A DNA stretch of 64,000 nucleotides from Odiellus spinosus. Taxonomy: Eukaryota > Arthropoda > Arachnida > Opiliones > Phalangiidae. The stretch's first letter is position 1, and each line of letters starts with the position of its first letter. The notes beneath the pieces are model-generated. The model made no database searches and was not told where the DNA came from. It saw only the letters and a program-made list of their open reading frames with translations. The position numbers and the translations under genes were made by a program. This document shows, piece by piece, positions 22,996-35,039 of this stretch. Where the stretch lies: assembly GCA_963920705.1 (NCBI GenBank), contig OY987234.1, positions 8,041,907 through 8,105,906 of the forward strand. The letters are read 5' to 3'.

Positions 22996-25324
22996 TGAAC
23001 CTTTCAATGCTTCGTAAATTTTGAGCCCTTAAATTTCTTATGACATTTAATTCATCGACTATAGTTCTTGGTTAAAAAAATTGATATTGGTGTGAATAGG
23101 ACTTAAGAAGAGCATGAGATTTCTATAGAATCGTGGGAGGATGAAGAGTTGGGCTAGTAGAAAAAAAATGGGGTATAAAAAGAGGCCCGTTTCGCCAAAA
23201 GACCACAGAAAAACTAATTACGCGCGGGGGGAGGGGTTCGCCACCCAATCACCCATCCGCGAATGATAGAGACCCACAGATAGAGACGTGAAGGAGAGAG
23301 ACAGAGAGCGTCCCCTCATCTGAGAATCATTGGGAGAATACAGCGAGCGCGATCGTAAGAGCACCTTTATCATTAAATAAATTATCATCTCTTATAATAT
23401 TCAAAGAAGGATGGGGATAACTTCAAACCCTATTGTAGATTGAACCCAAAATGAATTCAAGGCGTATAGTCTCCTTACTTTTTTACCTTTTAGCTCTGTG
23501 ATCTTCTGAAGAGGGTATTTTTTTGGACGCTCTGAGTTTGAAAAAAAAAAAAAAAAAAAAGGAAAAAAAGAGGCTTAATATTGGAATGAGCAGTCTTCTT
23601 TTTTTTTCCCCCATCGCCCAAAACCTTTAATATGATCTTAAAAAAAATTAGGGGGGACCCTCTCTCAGTTTTTTGGCATACGTGCTTCGCTGATATTCGC
23701 CACACCCCCTCCTCCCCCTCTTCCAATATTGCACGGTATATTTGGAGCTGATTGGTGACCCCCCTTCTCTCTTAGTCTTTACTGTCGACTCAGGCTTTTT
23801 AATTAGGGGAGGATGCGTTGGGCCGAAGCCGCCCCATTTTTATATGTATATAAAATATTCGTGGCTACCCTTTTAATACTGTAGAAGGCCGTGAAATACT
23901 TTTAACCTAGCCTTTTCCAACCTTTATCCGTTTCGATCCTTCCACTAATATGACTTTATTCAATCTAATTTCGCGTATTCGATCAAGACCTTTTTTATTT
24001 CGACCGCCAGGTGTCAGTTAACGACGTGGAAGGCTAATATGAGATAGTTTTAAACCTGATTTTATCTCTCTCCCCCCTTATTCCGTTCATTACAGATTAA
24101 TCCAAGAATATTTTTAAGGTTTTTATATATAATATAAAATAATTCTGTTCGATGTAGTAATGATAAAGACAGCTGGAAAAGAGAAATTTGGGTGTATCTT
24201 TCACCCTAGACTACGCCTTTCGCTCTATTATCTCGTGATCAATAGATAAAACATTTTGAAAAAGAAAAAAAAAGAAAAAATCCAACTTGGGATATAATTT
24301 TTTTTTATTAGAATAGAAAGTATATATAAACGGGGCTTGGAGGGCGCTCCCCCTGGGGCTATATGTGAGAATTAAGGAAGAAAAAAAGGACACCGACGGG
24401 CGTGTGTTCCTTTAAAATGTTCGATTAAACCCTATTAATATTGTCAAAGGTATATCAAATAATTGAAATATTATAATTCACCCTATATTTTTAACTTTTA
24501 TCCTTCAATACCGATTCCATCGCGAATAAATTTATAACAAGGTAAAAAAATTAAAAAGGGGTGGGGTAGAGGTTGGGGATTGACTAAAAGAATGGGGGTA
24601 AATAGTAGGAGGAGCTTTTAATTTTACTTAGGGGGGTCAACGAGACTAGGAGATTTTTTTATCTTCCCAAAAAAGGTATGGCATTAAGATTTAAGAACGA
24701 AGGAAGTTTGGGGTAAATTTTTTTGATCATCTTCTTATTCGCCATGGTGGGCCACGACAAACACGCTTCAGGCTTTTATATACTTTTTAGGGGGAGTGAA
24801 GCAGTCATTTTTTTTTTTAAACCTTCTGCCGAATATTGTCTCGTCTTAAGTGGAAATACGCACTAAATACGTCAGACTCTTCAGGTTTTTTTACTCGCCA
24901 TATTTTTTTAATAATCAGATTACAAGGGTCTTAAAATACAGCCCTTTATATAGAGTTATAAAGGAATGACTTCGGTGCATAGAAAAAAAAAGAAATCTCT
25001 GAAATGTCGCTAGGGAAATGTTATTTTATATTGTTTTAATAATCTTTTTTTTTCCTCGACCTATTAGTTTTAATATCGGAAAAGATTTTTTTAAGACTTT
25101 AATGGAAATCAAAAGATTTATAGATTTAAATAGTTTAATTTTATAATATTTGCTTTTATCTCTTACGCTCAGCCTTTCACTTTATTGCTTCCCTAATATT
25201 AGTTAAATATCTACTATATACCTTAATTGTAATTTAGTTAATTTGTATTTATTGATGAATGAATAAGAAATATTTTTTTCTTCATTGAGGCTAGTTTACA
25301 TTTTATAAATATACAGCTAGTGTA
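22996..25324. other. No gene seen
   Basis: AT-rich DNA with purine-rich and T-rich patches and an A20 run at 23541-23560. Open frames at 23490-23726 and 24211-24393 on the minus strand include homopolymer-encoded stretches (phenylalanine runs) and are not genes. Confidence 0.5.
23541..23560. repeat. Poly-A tract, 20 nt
   Basis: Uninterrupted A20, followed by GG and another A-rich stretch. No retroposon body with target duplication is recognisable upstream. Confidence 0.96.
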
Positions 25325-25744
25325 CAGGGTGTAGTGGAACCGAAATTTGTTGATTCTATGGATGATTTTGAGTCGGAAAATGCTCTTATAACATTTTGTC
25401 GTATGGGGCATCGTTTAAGAGACATTTACAAAATTATTAATTTACGGATGACCCCCTTAAAAGTTCGTAATAAACGTATACTCAATGCTAAAATACGTTT
25501 CATAATTTATCTGTGATTTTAAATGGGGCGCTAGAATTTATTTTGAAAAACCTATATCGCGCGTGCCATAGAATCGCAGCTAAATTATGAAACGTTTTCA
25601 TTTAAGGGATCATCCGTAAATGAATTATTTCCTAACTCTTAAACGGTGCCCCGTACGGCAGAACGCCATAGAATATTTTCCACTCAAAATGGCTTATATA
25701 ACCCGAAGAACATCGGTTTTACTACCATTTTTTTAAACACCCTG
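25325..25744 (+). mobile_element. TA-flanked foldback element with CAGGGTG ends
   Basis: About 420 bp. The left end is TA then CAGGGTGTAG; the right end AAACACCCTG is followed by TGTA. The arms form a long imperfect inverted repeat: GGGGCATCGTTTAAGAG and ATTTACGGATGACCCC on the left pair with GGGATCATCCGTAAAT and CTCTTAAACGGTGCCCC on the right. CAGGGTG-type ends with TA flanks are common in Tc1/mariner-derived miniature elements (established). The element at 48091-48537 has the same start. No transposase frame is present. Confidence 0.75.
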
Positions 25745-27250
25745 TGTATTATACAAATTGGGCATAATTTAATTTTATTTAATATTCCATATTTCAAACC
25801 AACATCTTACTGTTCCTTCTCCTACGAGAATGGCACAGTTTCGTGACTTATTTTTTTATATCTTATAAATTTAGCTTCGAATTACAGTAAGAGCTTTGTA
25901 TTTTATTTCCCAATACTCTCTTTCTCTTTCTCTAACAATCCCACACACGCAACAGAAAAAAAAATAATGAGATTTATTTTTCATCGCGCTGGTCCTGGCT
26001 GAGTTTCCAATTTCTCGTATTACTGACCCTTAACCCGTAAATATTATCAAAAAATGCAATTCCTATTCCTATAATTATGTAAAATAATATTTTATAATAT
26101 AATAATATTGCGCGATTTTGCGACGACACGTGGGAATAAATGATTGCCAAATGTTTCGAAATCTTCAAGAGATACTAAACAACGAAAATATGTTATTGTT
26201 AATCGATCTCAAGAAACGTTAAATTCGAAACATTATTTTAGTTCCTACGCCATTTCTATTTGACTGAACTTGTAGAAAAATTTACAGTTTAGTAAATATA
26301 AATAAGATTTAAACTTAAAAAAATGAATCAAGGTGAACATTGGGGTTGAGAAGGAATTATGCGCCCGGTAGTTGAAAATCGAATTAATCTTTCTTCGTTC
26401 AAAATGTTTTGAAGCCTTGGAGCCTCAATTTCACGTCTTATATTAGAAAAAAAAGGGGATATAATACGCCAGTGGACTGAGGGGTGAAATGCTCCTAGTT
26501 ATGGAATTAATTGAAATGGCGAAAGAGGTATATAGGGAACTAGGAGAGAGTCGGAGATGGAGGGTGTCCCGGGGAAGGATCTCACCTTCTTCTTTTTCTT
26601 CTTCTCCTTCTTCTTCTTCTTCTTCTTCTTGAAAAGAATCTTTTGATTAAAACGAAGACGAGTACATTCGGAACTAGAGTGAGAAATGAGAGAGAGAGAG
26701 AGTATAGAGGCCTAGGACCCCTCGGGTGGATAATCTTCTTTACAAGGTGGTGATGAGAGGACACCCCTAAATCCCCCCCCCCCGCCCAGGGAGTGAGTAT
26801 AAGAGGTTGTAATGAGACATCAAAAGACTATGACCAAAAAAAGGTTTCCACGTGCAAAAACTAGAGAACGGGTCCCAAAGATTCTTATCGACCTCCGAAA
26901 CAAAGACCTTGATTGGGAAAATTATTTAAATTTTACTCGAGTTTCACTTTAATATAAATATGTAGATTATTTGGACACTTAAGTAATTCTCAAGAAAAAA
27001 GGAACAGTGCTAATTGCGAGCCAAACATGGCTCTCGATTGGTGTAGTCGACCGCGTAGAAAAAATTTGCGGAAAATTTGTTCAATTATTGAAAATATACA
27101 CATATTTGGCAAAATAGATTAAAATCGCCCCTGTAAAAGTGTTTCAACATCTTAGCTTTGATGTTTAGGGTGAAGACGATATCTAGGAAGAAGGCAATTA
27201 CTAAGACCTCCGTTGTTGTATGGTAATTTAAATATTTTAAAATAATTATC
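25745..27250. other. No gene seen; simple repeats
   Basis: AT-rich to about 26500. Then a (CTT)n-like tract (26587-26630), a short (GA)n near 26688-26702 and an 11-nt C run at 26773-26783. The single motif CGCCCCTGTAAAAGTGTTTC at about 27126 matches the outer end of repeat N. Confidence 0.5.
26587..26630. repeat. (CTT)n microsatellite, interrupted
   Basis: Mostly CTT triplets with a few interruptions. On the minus strand it reads as poly-arginine/lysine in a frame at 26582-26764, an artefact. Confidence 0.93.
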
Positions 27251-27668
27251 TTTTATTTAAATATTTTAAATCAATTCAACTTGTTTTTTAAATAATTAAA
27301 ATCAATTCAACTTGTTTTTTAAATAATTTAAATCAATTCAACTTGTTTTTCAAATAATTTAAATCAATTCAACTTGTTTTTTAAATAATTTAAATCAATT
27401 CAACTTGTTTTTTAAATAATTTAAATCAATTCAACTTGTTTTTTTAAATAATTTAAATCAATTCAACTTGTTTTTTAAATAATTTAAATCAATTCTACTC
27501 AAGTGGTTTTTTAAATAATTTAAATCAATTCAACTCAAGTGGTTTTTTAAATAATTTAAATCAATTCAACTTGTTTTTTAAATAATTTAAATCAATTCAA
27601 CTCAAGTGGTTTTTTAAATAATTTAAATCAATTCAACTTGTTTTTTAAATATTTTAAATCAATTAATC
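27251..27668 (+). repeat. 31-bp minisatellite, about 13 copies
   Basis: The unit contains TAAATAATTTAAATCAATTC followed by AACTTG. Three copies carry CTCAAGTGG in place of CTTG, making them 5 bp longer (36 bp), at about 27498, 27532 and 27601. Outer copies are degenerate. The array ends about 14 bp before a family A element. Confidence 0.93.
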
Positions 27669-27681
27669 TATATTTAAATAT

Positions 27682-27954
27682 TTAAAGTGAGGTTGTCATT
27701 GATTTTTCGTGCGCTCCAAATTGAGTTTGAGTAGAATTTTCGGAATTACGTGACAGAAAAAAATACTTCATATATCGGAAAAGAATGCCGTATATATGTA
27801 TATGTATATTTGATCATTGAAATTTTAATTTTGAAGTTTCTTAAGTACGCCTCAACTCAGAGGTATAAAATTTTGAATTTGACGTTTTAATGATAAAATT
27901 AAAAATATATTCCATCGGAATTCGAAAAAAATGGTGACCGCTGCTCACTTTTAA
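27682..27954 (+). mobile_element. Family A, internally deleted copy
   Basis: 273 bp with the left end TTAAAGTGAGGTTGTCATTG and a right end GTGACCGCTGCTCACTTTTAA. It keeps the left subterminal region and the right third (CTCAGAGGTATAAAATTTTG, CATCGGAATTCGAAAAAAA) and lacks the middle. Both termini are present, so this is a deletion derivative and not a truncation. Confidence 0.8.
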
Positions 27955-30900
27955 GCTGTACAAACTATGGTTTAAATTTAACATTAGGTCGATATTGGTT
28001 GTTACACGTAAGGTTACCGGTTAAGACGCGCGTATATAGATTTTGTCTAAAATTAAAGAGTTTAAAAGGGAATGAGTAGTAGATTTCCGAATTTCCCTTT
28101 ACAATCGTTAATGTTTGTATACTATTAAGTTTGTTAGAGAACCGGAAGACCTATAATACAATTAAACGCGGCAAACCATTTCGCAACGCGTACCGATTTA
28201 AGGTCTTCTCGTATTTTCAAAGAAACCAATCGTATTCGAGATAATCGGCGACTTAAGTCTAGTACTCGCTTCTAACTCGACTCGCGTGTTAAATAGAACC
28301 GACGTATATATATATAGTTGAGTCGAACGATATCTCTTAGCGCGCATTATCGATGAATGATGAATTCCCAATCTGTACGTTGTACAATCGCCGAGCGAGA
28401 GAGAGAGAGAAAGAGATTTCTCTCTGATCTAATACGACTTCGTTTCCTTATTGAGTTAATACCGAGTAGAAAGTTAACGGCTACCGGTTATCTCTTAAAG
28501 GGAGGATGAAGAGCAATTTTTTTTATTGATTCAGCTTCTAATATTAATATTTGCGTAGTAAAACACTCGTGAATCGTCTCTGAGTTGTACAAAAATGCTT
28601 CTGATTTGCTAATTCAAAATACGACCCTCTACCTTTGTCTTAAAGCGAGATTCATTGCTCTACACTCTCAGAGTGCTCTGATTCTAGCTGTAAAACTAAT
28701 TGAAACTTATAATTTCCAAAATTTGCATCCTTCAATCAAATCCGTGAAAAAAGTACTTTCAATTGCATGGTTGCTCTCTTGAAATTCAGACAGGTATACT
28801 TCCTGAAAACGTCTTATTTTTAAACGCTAGGAATCATTTAAAAATAATACTTAATTTTCATTTTCACCTTTCCTTAAGGGTTACTCGCCAAGAAGTTTAG
28901 CTTCTCGCTTGGTGTCGAAATAAGGTGAAATTTATATCGTGATAGAGAGTGGATATTGCTATCCGGAATAAGGAGGGGGGTGAAAGGTATATACAGGGTC
29001 GGGGGTCTTCGTTTCGCTCCGATAAATGAGATGAGCGTGCGGAGACGAATCGAGAGAGAGAGATGCCCCCGTCTAAGAGTTAGTATCTATAAATCTGATT
29101 TCTCAACGTCGACTATATACGATAGTATCTTTAAAGGAACCCTATATCGTTCTATTCGTATACGACGTTTATAGCTTCCTGCTTCGATTGATATATTTAA
29201 CAAACAATGACTAAAAGGAAAGATTGAGATACAGAAATTGGCGATATATACGATTCACTTTGAGAATGCATCGACCTCTTAAACTATTATTATTGTTGTT
29301 ATTATTATTATTTATTCAGTGGAAGGTTTTAAAGCCGCAGAGGGCTAACTTATACGCCCAAAACAGCGGAAGGGTTAAGAAAGAGAACAAGATAAAGATA
29401 TACACGTTTCAATCTTTGTTTACGATTTTAATTTATTAGTAATACGTACAAACGTTTTAGTTTAAACTTAATTAAAGGGGATAGAAAATTTTCCTGTGTT
29501 TTACGAGCGCGAATTGCGGAAATTGGTCAGTCATGGGAACGTTTTTACAGAGGTTACGCTGAAACGATGTCAGCGCTGAGATCAAAATTCAAATAGCTTA
29601 TTATCATTATTATATTTATACAGTTGGAGGGCCAAGTCAACTTGCAACTTTTCGGATAAGCCCCTCCCTAGGCTCTTTACTAACCTTCATCACTAACCGT
29701 TGAAAATAGGCCCCGCCTCTTAATAATAAATTAATAAAACTTAACAACTCTTAGAGATCAAATACATTATATTTAAAACATCTCGCTGTTCAATTTGTAA
29801 ACATATTTCTAGAAGCTACAGTTCATTTCAGTTAGTAATTGCAGTTGGTATTTAAAAATATCTACAGTTATAACGCGAAATAAAGCTCTTGGTGTAGATT
29901 TGAATTCTATATCCAGTTCTCCACATTTTATTTTTTTAAGCAGACGATACAGGATTCCATGGAGGTTTTCTCGATAAAGTTTCAACTCATTTTAATTTAT
30001 CGAAATAACATATTTTTATAAATGTACGTAGTTTATCCACCTTAAATTTAATTTGAACTCGTATTGCAATTAAAAGTTGCTTTATTCGTATCAAAGATTG
30101 AGATTCGATAAAAATCTAATTATATAAATCGCCATATTATTTTGCAGTTTCGAAGCAACCGTAAAAAAATTATTTATAACGCGTGAAAAATCACCAGGCT
30201 TAGTTATATAATCCGTATACCACGAAACCCGCTTTATCACGTATAACGTCATTCTCATTTGAATGCATGCGCTTCCAAGGCTGCAAAATAATATACTACA
30301 CTTAAGATAGAGTTACTGAAAATTCCTGATGGAATATCAATCGAGAGAGGGAGATGAAGCTAGTCCCAATTTATATTACTTAGTCCATATCTTATTCACG
30401 ATTTACTAGAATTGGATTAAAGCCTAATCAATAATCCAAAATTCCTTTAAACCTCGGATTCCTTTGTTGTCACTGTATTTGTGTAGATATATTCGGAGTC
30501 TTTCTTTACTTATATAAATCTGTATATTAGAAATTCCTTGTATAAGACGCTTTCGCTGCACTTAAAAGTGTTTACTATTTACCCATGATATCTAACTCTC
30601 TCGAGATGTCTTTTAATAATAAGAAGGTGTAGTCGGAGAGAATATTGGAGGGACAGAAATTAAGCCTAATCAGCTATAGATAGAATGTGATTGGGGGAAA
30701 GAAAGCCGTAATATATACTTCGGAATACGTATATTAGTTTGCGTTTTAGTCCAAGGCTCGCGCGAAACGATACAAAATGTTAATCCTGGTTGAAAATAAA
30801 ATAGTTCTCGCTTCAACTTTCTTCTAGATCCTTTTTGATATTATCTTTAAACCCGGGGAAGGGGATATACTTTTGAAGTATCTTGTGAATATTTACCCGG

Positions 30901-33150
30901 CCCATTCTCATCTTTAATTCTCTTTAGCTCGTATATTAAGCGAAAGCGAGTGAAACTTTTCTTCTTCTAAAGTTTAAAACTTAAAACTGTAAACCCAGGG
31001 CTTTCTTCTCTTCGCGAACGAATCTCGCTCCCATCCATCGATTCTTAAGGTTAATATACCCGCTTTATAACTTCGTAACCTTATAAATTTTACACGAGTT
31101 ATATTGGTAACATTTTCCTTATTCGTACGCCTTACGTGGATTCAAAATTCTTGTCTATTCATACAATAAAACCGAATACAGTCAAAGAAAGATCTTACAT
31201 TCGGAATTTGATCCACTATAGGCGATTTCCTTAAATGGAAACTTGGAGCTAAAAATGTAACAGCTTTTGACTTCATTTTTGGGAATTATTTTCACAATTT
31301 TAGACACGTTTAAATTAATTTCTAAAGTTTGGTAAAATTTGAATAAAATTTAATGTAAATTTGGGTGAATCAAATTATTTCACACATTAACAACGCTTGT
31401 AATGCCATATTATTAAATTAATAATTATCAAACGCCGGCCTATTCTTTTAATATTAGAACATTAGAAGCGCTGTTGAAGGCTGTAATAATGTGATTGGCC
31501 CGAATTTAATACTTACATTCAAACTTAACCAAACTTAAGAAATTAATTTAAAAACCAAAAAAAGTGTCTAATAATTCTGAAAAAAATCTGGTATTCCTTT
31601 TTTTGGCATGGTGATTCCGAACTAAAATTCAATAACCGTTTCATTTTTAGATCCCCAATTTCCCTTTAAAATAACGCTGAATTAAAACTGAAATTTCGCT
31701 TTCTCTCTGTATGACCGAAGGCCGAAATTTTATAAGCCTTGGCATCAAATAAAATTATCTCTAGTGATTGGCTGATGTCAATAATTGTTTCTGGTTGCGT
31801 ATTCTATTAAACTATCTATATACCCATAAAATATTACTTCTTTCTAAAATTCTAGTTTAGAAGTGAGAATTCTCCCTGGCAAGCGTCGTAAGTGAAAATT
31901 TCAAACCGTTAGCGCTATTTTTCGATCGTGATTTTTCGGTCAAGTGAGAATCTAGTTTAACTGATAGGTCTCCTTCTTCTAAAGAATCTTTATTCGTCGT
32001 ATTTCGTTGTACGTTGTATATATTACTAAATTTTTCGATCACTAGCTCGATCACACTGCGTCCGGGCTGGATAAAAAAATATATAAATGGTTCGAACGTG
32101 ATATGGTAACGCGTGATAGAACTTTTCCTCCTCAATTTTTTTTCTCCCTTCTCAGTCCCTCGCGAGTTTGGTATAATCCCCTTATTTGTAACGTAAAAAC
32201 GCTGGCAACCGTTTTTAATATGTATTTATACATTGGAGGAATATTTCACGGTGTCGCCGTTTGGGGCGACGCTATTTCCTCAATCGCTAAAACATATTTA
32301 TGAGCTTTTTATTATTGCACATTCCGCAAATCGAATTTATAGAGTTTTATTTATAGCGACTTCTAACTAGGCCCGTTTTTCCCATCCCGTCTATACTTAT
32401 ACTCCATTGTACGTCGTCTCGACCCCTTCTATACGTTACTCCCACCCACGTTGGTGGTGGTCACCGGAATTTTTATACATTGGGGTTATTCTTTATGGCT
32501 AAGGGATACTTAAAAGCTTATTTTAACGGAAAATATAACTTCTACGTGTACGCGAAACTGTTACTTTAAAGGCCCTATCTGCTCCGAAGTTTGCCCCCCT
32601 TTAAAATGCTCGTCTCTTACGAATAAAGTCTAGTTTTGACTGTACAGTTGGTTATGGTCAACGTTTTCTGACATTTTCATTCTTAAGAACGTGTCAATAA
32701 AAATAATATGATAGAACTAAGAAGACGAAAAACAAATGGCGACAGCCTGACTTTAAATATTTATTTTTAAAAATAGTTTGATAGGTTTTAGTATCCCTTT
32801 TAAGGGGTCGAATTTTCTAACTGTTATGGCTTTTTTTGCCCGGGCTAAAATGTCCAAGCTTTGCGAAACTGATTCCTCCCCTACCTCCCTTTTGCCGTTA
32901 TATTATAGGGACTATTCAAGGCGGCTAAAATTTGTCCATCAATCTAGTTCTAGTTATAGGCAAAATGGGGAGAGTTAACTCGACGTTTTTTAGAAAGCCC
33001 CGGCGTTAACCTAGCCGTGAGAAAAAATATTATCGTAATATATTTAATATTCGACGATACAAATTATGTTTTTATAAACGATAAATTGTCTGGAAATTTA
33101 TTAGAAATTTAATACATTTAACCGAGTGTGATGTTATAATATTATTTTTT
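27955..33150. other. Long stretch without a recognised gene
   Basis: AT-rich DNA with small CpG-containing patches, a few short TTA-type tracts (about 29287-29311) and repeat M at 28551-28655. Small open frames (28956-29174, 31857-32135, 32103-32303, 32778-32978) have no recognised domain. At 32737-32757 GGCGACAGCCTGACTTTAAAT looks like a solitary right end of family A. TTTAAAGGCCCTATCTGCT near 32566 resembles TTTAAAGGTACTATCTGCT near 52693. Confidence 0.45.
28551..28655 (+). repeat. Dispersed repeat M, copy 2
   Basis: Shares GCGTAGTAAAACA, GAGTTGTACAAAAAT, TTCTGATTT, AATTCAAAA and CTACCTTTGTCTTAAA in the same order with the copies at 38.49 and 49.62 kb. Part of it lies within an open frame at 28585-28782 that is not conserved in the other copies, so no protein is called. 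Confidence 0.6.
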
Positions 33151-33159
33151 TTTAAATAA

Positions 33160-33235
33160 TCGCCCCTGTTGGGTCGCTTCTCTCTGAACATCGCTGTATC
33201 GTGGTTGGGATACATCTACAGGGGCAGATACAAAA
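33160..33235 (+). repeat. Dispersed repeat N, short copy with inverted ends
   Basis: Bounded by CGCCCCTGT at 33160-33168 and ACAGGGGC at about 33218-33225, an inverted pair around 50 bp. The interior CGCTTCTCTCTGAACATCG and CGTGGTTGGGATAC matches 6.2 kb. It looks like a very small foldback element or the solo end of a larger one. Confidence 0.5.
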
Positions 33236-33339
33236 TGCATGGCGAATTTTTTCCCTGGAAGATGGCTTGTTCGTAAAACTTTATTAGTATTGTTTATAAT
33301 TACTAATCGGAATCGGATAATAAATAATTTGGGATATTC

Positions 33340-33530
33340 ATAGATAACTAGTCTTTTTTATGATATTTTAGTCTCGGATACATTGTTAAAGTTAATATAA
33401 AACCACAAATTATCTATAAACAGACACAGTATCAAATGAATACGAATTATCCCGAGATAAAATTTTAAGCTCGATTATAAACAAATTACGCGTTTATTCA
33501 AACGGATAACTCGAAGATAAAAATATGACG
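33340..33530 (+). repeat. Dispersed repeat L, copy 1
   Basis: About 190 bp, closely similar to 63479-63668. Shared blocks are TAAAACCACAAATTAT, GTATCAAATG, ATACGAATTATCC, AGATAAAATTTTAAGCTCGA and CAAATTACGCGTTTATTC. Identity by eye is high for unrelated loci. The motif AACGGATAA recurs at 33505 and 33777. No terminal repeats or coding sequence are found. Confidence 0.7.
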
Positions 33531-33689
33531 TTTCTCGAAATCCATGTAAAATTGAATACAATTCTTATATTTTAATCTAAATTGAAAGGAATCGACTAAA
33601 TTACTACATTTTAGCTTCGAGAACTCAATTTGGGTTAAAATCCGCGAAGAAACTCGAGTTTCAAATTTTCTTTTCGGCTTATAACGTAT

Positions 33690-34080
33690 CAATTTCCTAT
33701 ATTGAGTACGAATAAAACGTTTGCCTTATATTCAGGTATACGTTAACTCGAATAAGATATGGACGCGTTTTCGCAAACGGATAATATCTAATTGACATTG
33801 GTCTTATTCAATTAAAAGTTATTGGAATTCCAAGCTTATTTGTTTTGTAATTTATCTATTAAGATAGGTATCAAAGGTTAATATTCGTAGCTTCTATTGA
33901 AACTGGTTAGATTAAGCTTAAAATAAATCTAGAATTTGATTTTGAATATATATTTCTTTATTATAGATTGGGCTATATAAATAAAAATTAAGTTTTAATA
34001 GTTTGTCAAAGCGTTCACTCTTATTGTTTTGTGGCTGCATATATTACTAATCTACGGGTATGTCTGGACCTAGAGTGACA
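33690..34080. other. No gene seen
   Basis: AT-rich DNA between repeat L and the CpG-rich block at 34.1 kb. Confidence 0.5.
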
Positions 34081-34084
34081 AGCC

Positions 34085-34275
34085 AAGTTGGGCCGAGTAG
34101 TTAGGCGACTAGGCGAGCGTAGCGAAAGGCGGGCCACGCCCCGGAGTGCCGCGCCACCGAAAATCAGAACTTACCGTCGAGGCGAGTCAGACGCCAACTA
34201 AACACGAAACGGGACCAAGAACAAAAAAAAAAAATAACCTGGCGGAATAATAATAAAAGAGTATAAAGGGGAACG
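34085..34275 (-). promoter_or_regulatory. CpG-rich block with a minus-strand splice donor
   Basis: GC- and CpG-dense sequence (GGCGAGCGTAGCGAAAGGCG, GGAGTGCCGCGCCACCG) within AT-rich DNA. Read on the minus strand, GACG/GTAAGTT places a strong donor at 34174/34175, so a non-coding or short 5' exon could lie to its right (34175 to about 34260) with its intron to the left. No start codon with a long frame is visible. The alternative is a chance donor in a CpG-rich element. Confidence 0.3.
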
Positions 34276-34739
34276 AAGCGGGAGGATGTCACGTGGGGCA
34301 CGAAAGGGGGTTTAGATCCCTAGTACAAAATAACCAAAGAGAAATACAACACGCCCAAATTGTGAGTGAGAGAGTGAGAGAGAGAGAACGGAGAAAAAGC
34401 TTTATTTTGGCTCTTCTTGCGCGAGCCCGGCGGTAATCAGAATACCAGTACATAACTACACGCTTATTATTTAGGCGCGGTTCAACATACGTTTATATTT
34501 TTATAGTTATATCAGTCTTGGTTGGAATGGTTCTATTTTCCAATGTAAATGGGAATAGATACAGGCTGCCTTTGACTGTACTTGGTATATGGGAAGGTTT
34601 TCCGGTATTTACAGAGGGTCATTTTTCCGTAAATTTAATTATTTTTCCATAAAAACCAAATGATTTGTGTCCAAGTGATTAAATTTGAAATGATTTAACC
34701 TAACCTCCAACCTAACCTTGTACCTAAACCATTTTTCCA

Positions 34740-35036
34740 TTATTTGAAAGTCGATCAATTTAATTGTAGATCATTTCAAAGTCGATCAATTGGACAAAAT
34801 TCCTTGTTGATCATTGACATTTGAAAGTCGATCAGTTGGACAAAACCCCTCGTGGATCATTTGAAAATAGATCAATTGGACAAAACTCTTTGTCGATCAT
34901 TTCAAAGTCGATCATTTGGACAAAATTCCTTGTGGATCATTTGAAAGTCGATCAATTTAACAAAATTATTTGTCGATCATTTGAAGGTCGAACAATTGGA
35001 CAAAATTTCTTATCGATCATTGAAAGTTGATCACTT
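34740..35036 (+). repeat. 40-bp minisatellite, about 8 copies
   Basis: The unit contains GATCATTTGAAAGTCGATCA and TTGGACAAAATTCCTTGT. The same unit in opposite orientation forms the array at 62.36-62.69 kb. Sequence just before this array carries CCTAACCTCCAACCTAACC, and the inverted array has GGTTAGGTTAG, so flank and array are inverted together. The open frame at 34821-35030 is an artefact of the array. Confidence 0.9.
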
Positions 35037-35039
35037 GGA

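Noticed and set aside
22621-23017. Overlapping repeat proteins on both strands
   Set aside because: Frames remain open on both strands because the minisatellite period is mostly 24 bp.
34690-34730. Interstitial arthropod-type telomere repeat (CCTAA)n
   Set aside because: Only two short CCTAACC stretches are present; this is flank shared with the inverted minisatellite at 62.6 kb, too little for a telomeric call.
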